A DNA stretch of 53,085 bases from Planctomycetota bacterium (lineage in GTDB: Bacteria > Planctomycetota > Planctomycetia > Isosphaerales > Isosphaeraceae), in the NCBI GenBank assembly GCA_028291545.1, contig JAQGHR010000029.1, positions 1 through 53,085 on the forward strand. The letters are read 5' to 3'. The translations under genes and the position numbers were made by a program. Each line of letters starts with the position of its first letter. Position 1 is the first letter of the stretch. Positions 33,754-43,832 of this stretch are shown piece by piece. The notes beneath the pieces were generated by a model. It saw only the letters and a program-made list of their open reading frames with translations, was not told the DNA's origin and made no database searches.

Positions 33754-36700
33754 TCATCCGCGGAGGAACCTGCCGGGCTGGCCGGGGGTCTTCCCCTTGC
33801 CGCCTTGCCCCGGCTTCCCGTCCTGGGCGCCGCGGGTGCCTGGTTTCGGCGCGGGCCAGTCATCCGGCTTGCTCGGGGGACTCTCGACCACCTTGATCTC
33901 GCCGGCACGGCCTCCGTTGCCCGCCGGACCGACATTGCCTCCATTGCCGCCGGTGCTGTTCGGGGCGGCGAGGTTGGTGCTGTCACCACCGTCGCCGCCC
34001 TTGCCCGACTGGTTCCCGCCGTCACCGCCGTCGGCAACAATGGTGCTGTGGTTGATGAGCGTCAGTTCGCCTTCCGCCGCCCGGATGATGATCGAGCCGC
34101 CCGGGCCCCCCGCGCCGGCTGCCCCGACGGTGCCGCCGGGGCCTCCCTTCATGATGCCATCGCCACCGTTGCCGGCCGAGGCGTTCACGCCGCCGCCCGA
34201 CGAGCCGGCGGCCCTCGCATTGCCGTTGAGCGTGACGTTGCCGCCCATGCTCGTCATGGAAATCTTACCTCCGGCGCCTCCCGCGGTGCCTCCTCCGACG
34301 TTGCCTCCGGCGCCCCCCTTTTGTCCTCCGGCGCCGCCGTTGCCGGCGGTGACGTGCTGCGCGGTTGTCTTGCCACCGCTGGCGGAGAGCGCCTGCGTCG
34401 AGATGGAGCCGAACTGCGAGGTCATCGTGATCGAGCCACCGGCCCCGGCCCGGCCGTTGTCGCCGAAGGTTTGCGGCCCGTCTCCGCCGACGGAATCGAG
34501 ACTGGTGCCCTTGCCGTCGCCGCCCTTCCCGACCCTGCCGAAGTATGCCCCGACGCCCCCGCCGTCGGCGAGGAGTTCGCGAGCGAGGGTCAGGTCGTCG
34601 CCGCCTTCGATCGTCACTTCGCCGCCATCGCCGGCGATGCCGTTGCTGCCCAGCTTCCCGGCGCCTCCGCCGATTCCCTCCTTGCCGGTGGAGCAACTGC
34701 CGCCATCGCCGCTGGTGACGTTGTCGTCGCCGACCGACCCGCCGCTGACATTCAAGCTGACATTCAACGGGCCGGCGGCCTGGACCGTTCCGAGCTTGGA
34801 AAGGATCTTGATCGTGCCGCCCTTGCCGCCGTTGCCGTTGTTGCCGACGCTGCCTCCCTGGCCGCCCTGGCCGTCTCCCTTGAGCTGATCGCCCCCCTTG
34901 CCGCCGGTGGCCGTCATGGTTCCCACCAAGCTACCCGTCGCCGATGCCGAGCGGATCACGATGGCGCCGTCGCTCTTCAGGATGATCGTGCCGCCCTTGC
35001 CACCGTCGCCGTTGCCCACGACGTTGCCGCCGTTGCCGCCCGTGCCGGCGATGGCACGATCATCACCCCCTTTGCCGCCGATGGCATCGAAGGCGCCAAG
35101 GGGCGATCCGCCGTTGGCCAGGTAATTCTGCAGGGTAATGCCGGTCGACCCGTTCACGGTGATCCCGCCCCCTTCGCCGGTTCCCGGTCCACTTCCGATG
35201 GAGCCGCCGCTGCCTCCGGTGCCGTGCAGGCCTCCCAGCCCGCCGTTGCCGCCGGTCATGGCGTGGGGCAGATTGAGCACGTTGCCGCCGTTGGCGATGA
35301 GGGTGCCGTCGCCGGCAACGTCGCTGTCCGAACTCAACGAGATCGTGCCGCCTCCTCCGGCCGAGCCGGCCCTGAGGATATCGCCGCCGTTTCCGCCGCC
35401 GCTGCCGGCGTGCGAGCCCCCATCGCCGCCGTCCCCGGAAGTAATCAACATGGGGTTGCGGTTGCCGCCAACGGTGCTGATCAAGCCTTCAATTCTTAAT
35501 CCATTTGTTGTGGTAATCTTGACGGTGCCGCCGAGTCCACCGCCGCCGGTCTTGCCGCCGTTTCCGCCGTTGCCGCCGCGACCTCCGCCGTCGCCGCCGT
35601 TGCCGGGGGTGTTTTGATAGCTCTGGGCGATGCCGCCGTTGGCCGAGAGGGAGGACATCTTTTTGAGGGTGAAGCTGCCGGTCTCGATCGTGATGGTCAT
35701 GATGCGGGGGTTGAAGGGGATCGCACCTCCGGCGTCACCCTGGCCGCCGGAATTGCCACCGTTCCCGCCGGGCTTGCTGCCGGTGCTGCGACCGCCATTA
35801 CCGCTTGTCGCGGAGAAAGCGCCGTCGTCGCCCCCGTTGACGTTGGCCCCGTCCGACAGAAGGACGACCTCGCCGCCGGGAGAGTAGAGGGTGATTGCAC
35901 CACCTTGCCCCCCCGCTCCGGAGTCGAGGGTCTTGCCGCCGTCACCGCCGACGCTGTCCACTAAGGGCTTGTTCGTGCCGTTGCCGCCGTTTCCGGCGCT
36001 GCCGGCCATCCTGCCGCCGTTTCCGCCTTTGAAGCTCATGACCTGATTGCCCTCGACGTCGATGGTCTGCCCGACCGTCTCTGGGGTTGCGAACGGGGGA
36101 GTCTTCACGACCAGGGTGCCGCCGTTGCCGCCATCCCCCGAGCCTCCCAGCATCCCGCCGTTTCCTGCCTCTTTCAGCCCGTCGCCTCCATTGCCGGCCT
36201 TGCCGGTATTGTTGCCTCCGTTGCCACCGATCGCCCCGAGCTCTTTCAGGGTGACGCCCTTCCGGGCCTCAAGGATGATCGCGCCGGCACTGCCCCCCTT
36301 GCCTGCCGCGTCCACGGAGCCGCCATCTCCGGCCTTGCCCGTCCCGGTCGCCTGTCCGCCCTGTCCGCCGCTGCCGTTCTGGTCGCCGCCGTTGCCGCCA
36401 TGGGCCCGGTAATCGACGGAGCGTGCGATCGCCCCGGCCGCGGAAATCTGGATTTTGCCGCCTTCGCCGCCCACCACGCCGCCACCGACCGCTCCACCGT
36501 TCCCCCCGGCATTGCCCCTGCCGCCATTGCCGCCGACCCCGCGCTGCACGCCGTCGCCCGCCGGGAAGACCACGCCGGAGAAAGCGGATGGGTCGTGCCC
36601 CGCGCGACCGCCGTTGACGAAGATGCGATCGAGGACGATATCCTGCGAGACGGGCGGCACGAGCGGCGGGGGGAGCGGCGATGCCGTCGTGAGGACGACT

Positions 36701-39700
36701 TCGCCGCCTTTGCCGGCGACCCCGGCCATCCCGATGTTGCCCGCGTCGCCCCCCTTGATGCCGCCGTTGCCGCCGTTGCCGGTCCTCGGCAGATAGAGAT
36801 TGGGCGCGGCCGTCCCGGCAGGAAGCCCCGGCGGAGGCAGAGGGGACAGGGCTCCGGCATCGCCGCCGGTCGCCACGATAGATTCCGAAGTTATGATGGA
36901 CCCACCGGCGGTGATCGTCAGCTTGCCGCCGTTACCCGCCGTCCCTCCCGCCTGGAACCCGAACTTGCCGTCACTGCCGATCAGGCCGCTGTTACCCCCC
37001 TTTCCGTTGACCTTCGCGGTGCCACCATCGCCGGTGCGGTCGCCGGAGTTGGAGGCGATGGCGCCTCGCAAGATCAAGACGCCACCGATGGTGACGTTGC
37101 CGTATGTCGATTCGAGCGTGATCGGTCCCGCGTCGCCACCGTCGCTATTCGCGCCGATCTTGCCGCTGCTGCCGGCGACGCCGATGCCCGTCGAGCCGCC
37201 GTTGCCGGTCTGATTGAAGGAATTTCCGCCATCGCCACCGGCCGTCACGATCCCTCCTCGAGCGGTGATAATGTTGCCCGACTTGGTCGACATCGTCACC
37301 TCGCCGCCCTTCCCGCCGGAGCCGTTGTTGCCGATGTCGCCGCTCGCGCCGCCGTTGCCCTTGACGGCGTTCCCGCCATCCCCGGTGCGGGCCTGTGAGG
37401 GTGCATAGAAATAGACTCCGGTCGGCGGCAGATAGACGACCGGGGCCACCACCCCGCCGGCCGCGATGAAACAGATGGCCTCGGCCTCTTGCGAGACGGT
37501 GCCGATTCCCCGGATATTGCCGCTATCGCTGGTCAGCTTGATGATGCCGCCGTCTCCTCCCTTGCCGTTATTGCCGATGTTGCCGCTTCTGCCGCCGCCG
37601 CCGACTTCATGGCCGCCCCGGCCGCCGTCACCCGTCTGCGGTTTGAAGGTGCCATCGACATCGCCACCGGCCGTGATCAACGGGCTCAGCCCGATGGTGC
37701 CGGATGTGGACGAAATGATGATGTTGCCGCCGCTGCCGGCGCTGCCGTTATTGCCGATGTTGCCGCTGCGACCGCCGCGGCCGGTCTGCCCGGCATCGCC
37801 GCCTGCCCCGGATCGAGCGGACATGTCGTAGACCTTGCCGCCGGCGACGACCACGACGCCGATTCCGCCCATGTCACCGCTGCCGCCCGTGATCGAGATC
37901 TCTCCGCCGCGACCGGCGCTGCCGTTCTTGCCGATATCGCCGCTGTCGCCACCTTTGGAGATGGGGACGCCTTCTTCCAGGGCGCCGAGGCGTCCCGCCG
38001 CGCCGCCGTTGCCGCTGACCGCCTCGTCGTCGGAGACGCTGCCGCCGCGCGCGGCGATGGAGTCCACGGTGACGCCGTCCGCCAGTTGGCGTTCGTCGAC
38101 CGTGATGGCTCCCGGGATCTTGAGCTGGATCGCGCCACCGATGCCGCCGGAGCCGGCGTCGCCGACTCGTCCGCCGTCGCCACCGCTGCCGTCGCCGCCG
38201 CCCTTGCCTCCGTCGCCGGAGGTGCCGTGATAGCCGGGTGTGAGCAAATGCGTGCCATTGCTGCCGCCGTTGGCCGTGAGGGCACCGGTCTTCGTGATGT
38301 GCAGACTCAGCCCGGTGACCCCGATCGTGCCGCCGCCGCCGGCGTCGCCCTGACTGCCCCCGGCACCGCCGTTTCCGCCGTTGCCGTTCGATCCGTCGCC
38401 GCCGTTTCCGGCCGTGCCGGTGTAGATCCCGGCCGAGCCACCGCCGGCGTTGACGAAGTCGCTGAAGGTCACCGCGATGGTCTCCGGGCGATTCGGCGGG
38501 ACCTGACTGGTGATCACTTTCAGCGTCCCGCCAACTCCTCCGCTGCCGCTGGCCCCCAGTCCGCCGCCGTTGCCCCCCGCGCGGCCATCGCCGCCGCTTC
38601 CGCCCTTGCCCGTCAGCCCGCCGCCCGCCCCGCCGGAAAGATCGACGGAATTCACGTCGATGCTGTCTTTCCCGGTGATGAGGACCGAGCCCCCGAGACC
38701 TCCCCCGCCGCCGTTCTGGAGGCTGCCGCCCGCGCCGCCGCTGTTCCTGCCGTCGCCGCCGCGTCCGGCGGTTGCCTCCAAGTCGCCCCCGGCGCCGCCG
38801 GTCGCTCGCAACAGGGCGAGGATGGTGATCGGGATCGGCGTGGCCGTTGTCGAGCCCGAAGAGATCGAGATGCTGCCACCAATGCCGCCGCTGCCGCCGC
38901 CTCCTACGCCGCTGCCGACGCTGCCGCCGCGACCGCCGACCTTGGCGGTGGCCTTGCCACCGTTGCCCGCCGTGGCGGAGTTCGTGCCGCCGGTGCCGCC
39001 GACGGTGCTGACGGTGCCGCCGACGGTGCTGATCCGGTTGTTGATGAGCACGTCGCCATCACGGCTGGTCAGCGAGACGCTGCCGCCCGAGGCGCCGCCG
39101 CCGGCGTTGCCGACATCACCGCCGAAGCCGCCGAGGGGTCCTTTGCCGCCCTCGCCGGCGGTGGAGGTGATGAGGCCGCCTTCGCCACCATCGGCCTGGA
39201 TGGTACCGGATACGATGACGTCGCCTCCGGTACTCACGGAGAACAGCCCACCGATGGCCCCATCGCCGCCGTTGCCGATCGTGCCGCCGTTGCCGCCGCG
39301 AGAGATCAATCCGGCCCCGCCCGCGCCGGCTGCCCGTCTGCCCTGGACGCCGCCCGCGCCGCCATCCAGGTGGATGCCCTGTGTCACGCTCACGATGCCG
39401 TCGGTCGAGAGGAGGAGGATCTGCCCACCCTGAGCACCGGCGCCTGCGTTGGCGACAGCACCACCTTCGCCTCCCTTTCCGCCCCGGCCCCCCTTGCCGC
39501 TGGTGGCGGTCTGCGACCCGCCCGCGCCGCCGATCGCGAAGACCTCTCCCAGCCTGATGGAGCCGCTTGCGGTCTTCAACTCGATCATGCCGCCCATGGC
39601 GCCGTTCTGGGAGGCGCCGGTCGCGCCGCCAATGCCGCCGGCAAGGCGGGGTCTTGCGGAATCCCCGCCGTTGCCACCGCCGCCGCCAACGCCGCCATCG

Positions 39701-42006
39701 CCGCCGTTGAAGTCGAGCCTGCCGGCGAACGTGATGCTGCCCGCGCCCGCGTCGGCCCTCAGGCTACCGCCTGCCGTCGCCATGCCGCCGTTGCCCCCCG
39801 CGCCGCCGTTGCCGGGGCTAATGGACCTCCTCAACCGGGGTCGCCTCGTCAACAGCCGCCCGTGGGGGCCACGACGCGGTTGCAATGTGATGACCGGGGG
39901 ACCACCGTCTCCGCCCGCACCGCCGTCTCCGCCGCTGCCACCGACGGCGCGGATCACCAGCCCCGCAGCCTGCTCGATGGGGGTGTCGGTGGTCGTGAGG
40001 CTGATGGTCCCGGCCATGCCGCCGTTGCCACCCAGCCCGCCCGCGCCGCCGGCCAGTCCGACCGCATCGCCTCCGTTGCCGCCCTTGCCACCGTCGGCCC
40101 TGATGTCGGCGTGGATGGCAATGCCGCGGGTCCCCTCAAGGGTAATCATGCCGCCCTTGCCACCGTCGCCTCCGTCTGACGGGAGCACTCCGGGCGCCGC
40201 GTTCGACCCGCTGGCGCCATCGGCGCCGACAGCCAGCAAAGGCGCTTGCAGATTGATCGAGCCGGCAATGATGGTGATTTCGCCCGCATCGCCACCGGGA
40301 TGCTTGCCGCTACTGCTCACGACTTCCTGGTTGGAGAAGAGCCCGCCGGTCTTGATCTTGATCGTGCCGCCATCGCTGACAATCCCGCTGCCCTGGCCGA
40401 GCAGGATGCCGCCCGCGGTCAAGGTCCCGGCCGTGAAGGTGCGGTCGCCGACGCCGACGCCCTTGTCGTCGAAGACGATGCCATCGCTGCCGGCGATCGG
40501 CTGCGCGGCGAAGAGGTTGATGGCGGCCGGGGGCTTGCCGGTTCCGCCTGACGCGTTGACGGCAATCCCCGAAATGGCCGCGTCCGTCGCGCCGAGGCGA
40601 CCGCCTGCAATCAAGGTGACGCCTCCGTTGGCACCGGTGCCGGAGCCTCCGGAGGTGATGTTGACATCGCCGATGCCCCCGCCGTAAGCGACCAGGGTCA
40701 CGCTGCCGCCGGGCTGATTCCCGGACGAGGGGCGGGTATCGATGGTGGAGTTGGCCAGCGAAATGGTCCCGCCGGAGAGGCTCCCGCCCAGGACCCGGAT
40801 GCTCTGTCCCGGCAGGAGTGGCGCACCCGGAGGTACGGTCGCGCTGCCCGTGGGCGAGCCGGATGGCACGAGGTTGCCGCCCGCGACCATGACGATGTCC
40901 TGACCGCCCAGGAGCGGATCCGTGGCCCGGATGACGACCGCGTGGCTGGCGGTGATGTTGCCGGTGGCGAGGATGGCCAGGCTCTGCCCGACGGTGATAT
41001 CGCCGGTGATGACGATATCGCCCGCATTATAAAACGTGGGATCGCCGGCCAAGCAGACGCTTCCCAGGTTGAGCACGCCGGCATTGCTAGCGAATTGAGC
41101 CGAGCCCCCGGCGAGATTCACGGCGCCGGTGACGTGGTTGAGGGCGGCCTGAATGACGCCCGTGCCTGCTTGCACGTCGATCACCCGGGCGGCGAGGTCG
41201 CCCCCGCTCAGGGACAGATGGGCCGTCTGACCCAGCTCCATTCCGCCGATGTGGATCGTTCCATTCGGCGCCAGGATGGTCCCGGATGCGTTATCGATGT
41301 GGATATCGGTGGGCAATGCCGACGGCAGGATGCCATCGGCGAACGGTCCAGCGACGGACGCGTAGAGGGATGGCACCGCGACATCGACATCGCCGGTCGT
41401 CGAGGACACGACAGCATGATTGGCAATCGATTGGGCCAGCAGGTTGAGCTCACCGACCGCCTGAACGCGCGTCGAGCCGGCAGCAGCTCCCGGCGTCGGT
41501 GCGTTGGTGATGGTGCCGCCGGCCAGGGCGGTGAGGTTGCCCGCGCTTGTGATGACGCCGTTGTTGACGAGATTCTGCGAGGCGATCAGGGTCAGGCTCA
41601 GGTTGTCGATGGCGCCGCCATAGCCGGCGAGGCCGCCCGCAGGAAGCACGGTGGTCATCAGGGCCCCGGCGCCTTCGACGATGTTCCGGGCGCTGATGGA
41701 GACGCTGCGCACGAGCGGATTCGTGGAGACCAGGTAGATGGTCCCCTGATTATTTACGTTGCCGTCCAGGTCGAGGACTGGCGTCGTGCTGACGTCGATG
41801 ATCCTCGTCTGGCCGCTCGACAGCGACAGTCCGAAGGTACTCAGATTCGCGGTCGGTATCGTGGGAAATGCGCTCAGCAAGCAGCGGTCTTCCAGCAACC
41901 AGTCGCCGAGTGCGAGTCGCGACAGCGCTCTGAGGCCGCGGTGACGGGTACGCTGGGTGGAGCGTCCCCGGCTTGTGAGCCAGGAGAGCCGGCTGCTGAC
42001 GACCAT
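33754..42006 (-). CDS. Giant Gly-rich repeat surface protein (2,750 residues)
   Basis: The ATG at 42006 was preferred over the TTG at 42024; AAGAGAA lies upstream. The N-terminus has RALSRLALGDWLLEDRCLLS, matching the LE(P/D)R.LLS motif of secreted planctomycete giant proteins. The next ~500 residues have a filamentous-haemagglutinin-like pattern (LVNNGVITSAGNLTALAGGTITN), suggesting a right-handed beta-helix. Almost all the rest is irregular repeats of GG-x-GG-x type, broken every 40-60 residues by beta-like segments (e.g. GGTIKILSKLGTVQAAGPLNV). This recalls mycobacterial PE-PGRS domains. The tail is Pro/Lys-rich (…KPGQGGKGKTPGQPGRFLRG). It probably makes an extracellular fibre or coat. It occupies about 40% of the island. 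Confidence 0.85.
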   Translation of the reverse strand: MVVSSRLSWLTSRGRSTQRTRHRGLRALSRLALGDWLLEDRCLLSAFPTIPTANLSTFGLSLSSGQTRIIDVSTTPVLDLDGNVNNQGTIYLVSTNPLVRSVSISARNIVEGAGALMTTVLPAGGLAGYGGAIDNLSLTLIASQNLVNNGVITSAGNLTALAGGTITNAPTPGAAAGSTRVQAVGELNLLAQSIANHAVVSSTTGDVDVAVPSLYASVAGPFADGILPSALPTDIHIDNASGTILAPNGTIHIGGMELGQTAHLSLSGGDLAARVIDVQAGTGVIQAALNHVTGAVNLAGGSAQFASNAGVLNLGSVCLAGDPTFYNAGDIVITGDITVGQSLAILATGNITASHAVVIRATDPLLGGQDIVMVAGGNLVPSGSPTGSATVPPGAPLLPGQSIRVLGGSLSGGTISLANSTIDTRPSSGNQPGGSVTLVAYGGGIGDVNITSGGSGTGANGGVTLIAGGRLGATDAAISGIAVNASGGTGKPPAAINLFAAQPIAGSDGIVFDDKGVGVGDRTFTAGTLTAGGILLGQGSGIVSDGGTIKIKTGGLFSNQEVVSSSGKHPGGDAGEITIIAGSINLQAPLLAVGADGASGSNAAPGVLPSDGGDGGKGGMITLEGTRGIAIHADIRADGGKGGNGGDAVGLAGGAGGLGGNGGMAGTISLTTTDTPIEQAAGLVIRAVGGSGGDGGAGGDGGPPVITLQPRRGPHGRLLTRRPRLRRSISPGNGGAGGNGGMATAGGSLRADAGAGSITFAGRLDFNGGDGGVGGGGGNGGDSARPRLAGGIGGATGASQNGAMGGMIELKTASGSIRLGEVFAIGGAGGSQTATSGKGGRGGKGGEGGAVANAGAGAQGGQILLLSTDGIVSVTQGIHLDGGAGGVQGRRAAGAGGAGLISRGGNGGTIGNGGDGAIGGLFSVSTGGDVIVSGTIQADGGEGGLITSTAGEGGKGPLGGFGGDVGNAGGGASGGSVSLTSRDGDVLINNRISTVGGTVSTVGGTGGTNSATAGNGGKATAKVGGRGGSVGSGVGGGGSGGIGGSISISSGSTTATPIPITILALLRATGGAGGDLEATAGRGGDGRNSGGAGGSLQNGGGGGLGGSVLITGKDSIDVNSVDLSGGAGGGLTGKGGSGGDGRAGGNGGGLGASGSGGVGGTLKVITSQVPPNRPETIAVTFSDFVNAGGGSAGIYTGTAGNGGDGSNGNGGNGGAGGSQGDAGGGGTIGVTGLSLHITKTGALTANGGSNGTHLLTPGYHGTSGDGGKGGGDGSGGDGGRVGDAGSGGIGGAIQLKIPGAITVDERQLADGVTVDSIAARGGSVSDDEAVSGNGGAAGRLGALEEGVPISKGGDSGDIGKNGSAGRGGEISITGGSGDMGGIGVVVVAGGKVYDMSARSGAGGDAGQTGRGGRSGNIGNNGSAGSGGNIIISSTSGTIGLSPLITAGGDVDGTFKPQTGDGGRGGHEVGGGGRSGNIGNNGKGGDGGIIKLTSDSGNIRGIGTVSQEAEAICFIAAGGVVAPVVYLPPTGVYFYAPSQARTGDGGNAVKGNGGASGDIGNNGSGGKGGEVTMSTKSGNIITARGGIVTAGGDGGNSFNQTGNGGSTGIGVAGSSGKIGANSDGGDAGPITLESTYGNVTIGGVLILRGAIASNSGDRTGDGGTAKVNGKGGNSGLIGSDGKFGFQAGGTAGNGGKLTITAGGSIITSESIVATGGDAGALSPLPPPGLPAGTAAPNLYLPRTGNGGNGGIKGGDAGNIGMAGVAGKGGEVVLTTASPLPPPLVPPVSQDIVLDRIFVNGGRAGHDPSAFSGVVFPAGDGVQRGVGGNGGRGNAGGNGGAVGGGVVGGEGGKIQISAAGAIARSVDYRAHGGNGGDQNGSGGQGGQATGTGKAGDGGSVDAAGKGGSAGAIILEARKGVTLKELGAIGGNGGNNTGKAGNGGDGLKEAGNGGMLGGSGDGGNGGTLVVKTPPFATPETVGQTIDVEGNQVMSFKGGNGGRMAGSAGNGGNGTNKPLVDSVGGDGGKTLDSGAGGQGGAITLYSPGGEVVLLSDGANVNGGDDGAFSATSGNGGRSTGSKPGGNGGNSGGQGDAGGAIPFNPRIMTITIETGSFTLKKMSSLSANGGIAQSYQNTPGNGGDGGGRGGNGGNGGKTGGGGLGGTVKITTTNGLRIEGLISTVGGNRNPMLITSGDGGDGGSHAGSGGGNGGDILRAGSAGGGGTISLSSDSDVAGDGTLIANGGNVLNLPHAMTGGNGGLGGLHGTGGSGGSIGSGPGTGEGGGITVNGSTGITLQNYLANGGSPLGAFDAIGGKGGDDRAIAGTGGNGGNVVGNGDGGKGGTIILKSDGAIVIRSASATGSLVGTMTATGGKGGDQLKGDGQGGQGGSVGNNGNGGKGGTIKILSKLGTVQAAGPLNVSLNVSGGSVGDDNVTSGDGGSCSTGKEGIGGGAGKLGSNGIAGDGGEVTIEGGDDLTLARELLADGGGVGAYFGRVGKGGDGKGTSLDSVGGDGPQTFGDNGRAGAGGSITMTSQFGSISTQALSASGGKTTAQHVTAGNGGAGGQKGGAGGNVGGGTAGGAGGKISMTSMGGNVTLNGNARAAGSSGGGVNASAGNGGDGIMKGGPGGTVGAAGAGGPGGSIIIRAAEGELTLINHSTIVADGGDGGNQSGKGGDGGDSTNLAAPNSTGGNGGNVGPAGNGGRAGEIKVVESPPSKPDDWPAPKPGTRGAQDGKPGQGGKGKTPGQPGRFLRG

Positions 42007-42024
42007 GATAATTCTCTTCGACAA

Positions 42025-42195
42025 TTCTTACTTTTTGCCTAAAACACGTATTCAGTCTATCCCAGGAAACGACAACAATCATGTGTCGGATAAAAGTCTC
42101 ATCCATCCACACAGGGAAGCCGCCAAGGGTCGCTGCGTCATGGGCTGGGAATCGATCCGGAGAGGGCAGGAAATGGGGACCGGTTCCGCGGTACC
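42025..42195. other. Upstream region of the giant gene
   Basis: This short, comparatively AT-rich stretch should hold the promoter of the giant gene. Its right part runs into the truncated IS630 transposase. Confidence 0.4.
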
Positions 42196-43076
42196 AGCTA
42201 CCAGCGCACCCGCACCTGGTGCCCCACCGGCAAGGCGCTGCGCCGCCGCAAGGCGGGCGCCGTCGTCGTCGCCGACCCGGACGCTGAGTCGAAAAAAAGA
42301 TGATCGAGGCGGCCTACCTCACCGACGAGGCGATGGGGCTGGCGGTCTGGTGCACCGACCAGGCCGGCCCCTACCAGACCATCCCGTACCCCGGCCAGTC
42401 CTGGCGGCCCGAGGGAGACCCGGCTCGGCGGCCGCACGAGTACCTCCGCGACGGCACGGCCAAGGCCCTGACGCTCTTCCGCCCGGCCGACGGCCACGCC
42501 CGGGTCGAGGGCGTGACGGCCGGCCCAAACACGGTGCTCCATCCCTGGCTCAAGCGGGAACTGGCCGAGGCCCTTACGGCGCTGCCCGACCCGCCGGCCG
42601 AGCCCATCGCGGGGCGGCGTGCGGCCTGGGAGCGATGGCAGGAGGGCCTCTCGATCAAGCCGACCCTGCTCGACGAGTTGCCGCCGCTGCGGATGCTCCT
42701 GGTGCTGGACAACCTGGCCGGGCACAAGACGCCCGAGCTGGTCTGCTGGCTGTTCGCGCACGGGATCATGCCGCTGTACACGCCGCTGGGCGGGTCGTGG
42801 CTGAACATGGCCGAGAGCCTGCAGCGGATCCTCAAGCGGCGGGCGTTGGACGGCCAGTACCCGACCGACACCGGCCAGATCATCGCCTGGTTCGAGGCGG
42901 CGGCCCGGCACTGGGACGCGGCCCCGACGCCGTTCCAGTGGGGCGGCAGGCGGGCGGCCCGTCGTCGGCGGCAGCGCGAGCGTTGCCACCACCTCGGCGG
43001 CTCAGGGGCCTGCTCGCGCGTCCCGGTCCCGCGACGTGCCGACTTATGGCCACAGGCAAGCCAAGTGACCCACTAG
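42196..43076 (+). pseudogene. IS630-family transposase, 5'-truncated and split at an A7 run
   Basis: The first frame begins mid-protein (SYQRTRTWCPTGKALRRRKAG…DPDAES) and meets TGA after the run GAAAAAAAG at 42291-42299. A shift of -1 there joins it to the second frame ([29 protein letters not shown]…). That frame carries catalytic-type residues in [19 protein letters not shown] and [10 protein letters not shown]. The N-terminal DNA-binding region of the family is absent. A_AAA_AAG is a known slippery sequence for programmed -1 frameshifting in transposases, but a plain frameshift mutation gives the same picture. Confidence 0.75.
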
Positions 43077-43225
43077 TACGGCATGCATCGCCGCGAGGGA
43101 TCGAGCAATCACAGTTCCATGCCCGAGAAGATCACAAGGTAACAAGACGGCTCGGCCTCATCAACGAATGACTCGCTCCGTCCCCCCATTTTGTTTAACT
43201 CGGGTGTGCTCGTGGAATCCGGGTG

Positions 43226-43832
43226 TCAGGCAGCTTTCCAGTAAGAATCCCACTGGTCTGTCGCCTGGCCGCAGACCAAGGCGGCCATCGCGCCGACGTT
43301 CCGGCGTCTCCATTGGGCCCGACCCTTCATACGTAACCCCGGCGTCTTGCCCCAGCCCTCGATCGGCCCGCTGCCGATCGATCGGCCTTCGGCGAGGTCG
43401 CCCGCATAGGCGAGCCGGCAGCTGTGCTTGGCGAAGTAGTTCGTCAGCTCCTCCAGCTCCGGACGCCGCGCCCCCGCCTCCGCCTCAAGGCCGGAAAGCG
43501 TCACTCTCACCAGCTTCATGAGCCCGGCCCAGCCTTCGCCGACCAGCCGATCCCACCCCTCTCCAGGAAGGAGTCGAACTCGGCACCGCGGCCATACTAT
43601 TCCTGCCCGGTCGCCGCGATGTGCTCCGTCGCGTGATAGATATCCAGCGTCTCCTGGCATTCGACCAGCGCCGCCTCGACGCTCCGCCAGATACTAACGT
43701 CTATTCCCACCGTCAAACGTCTGGAGTCCCACTGCCAGCGGACAAGCCGGCAGAAAATACGTTTTGAGGGGTACTGGCCCGCTCGCGCCTTGAGATGAGG
43801 ACGAAGCAGGAGTGAGGGATCGTGCAACTTCA
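43226..43832 (-). pseudogene. Decayed ISKra4-family transposase C-terminal part
   Basis: The start of the remnant (…LDIYHATEHIAATGQE) and its end (ELEELTNYFAKHSCRLAYAGDL, RSIGSGPIEGWGK, RRRNVGAMAALVCGQATDQWDSYW) match ISKra4 transposases. They are in different frames with at least two shifts between (near 43,600 and 43,550). The 5' side is cut at the IS256 inverted repeat. No function is expected. Confidence 0.7.

Noticed and set aside
33797..40687. Several long plus-strand open frames opposite the giant gene, rich in Pro and Ala
   Set aside because: They are complements of the GC-rich Gly repeats; the minus-strand frame is one 8.25-kb frame with a signal motif and a plausible start.
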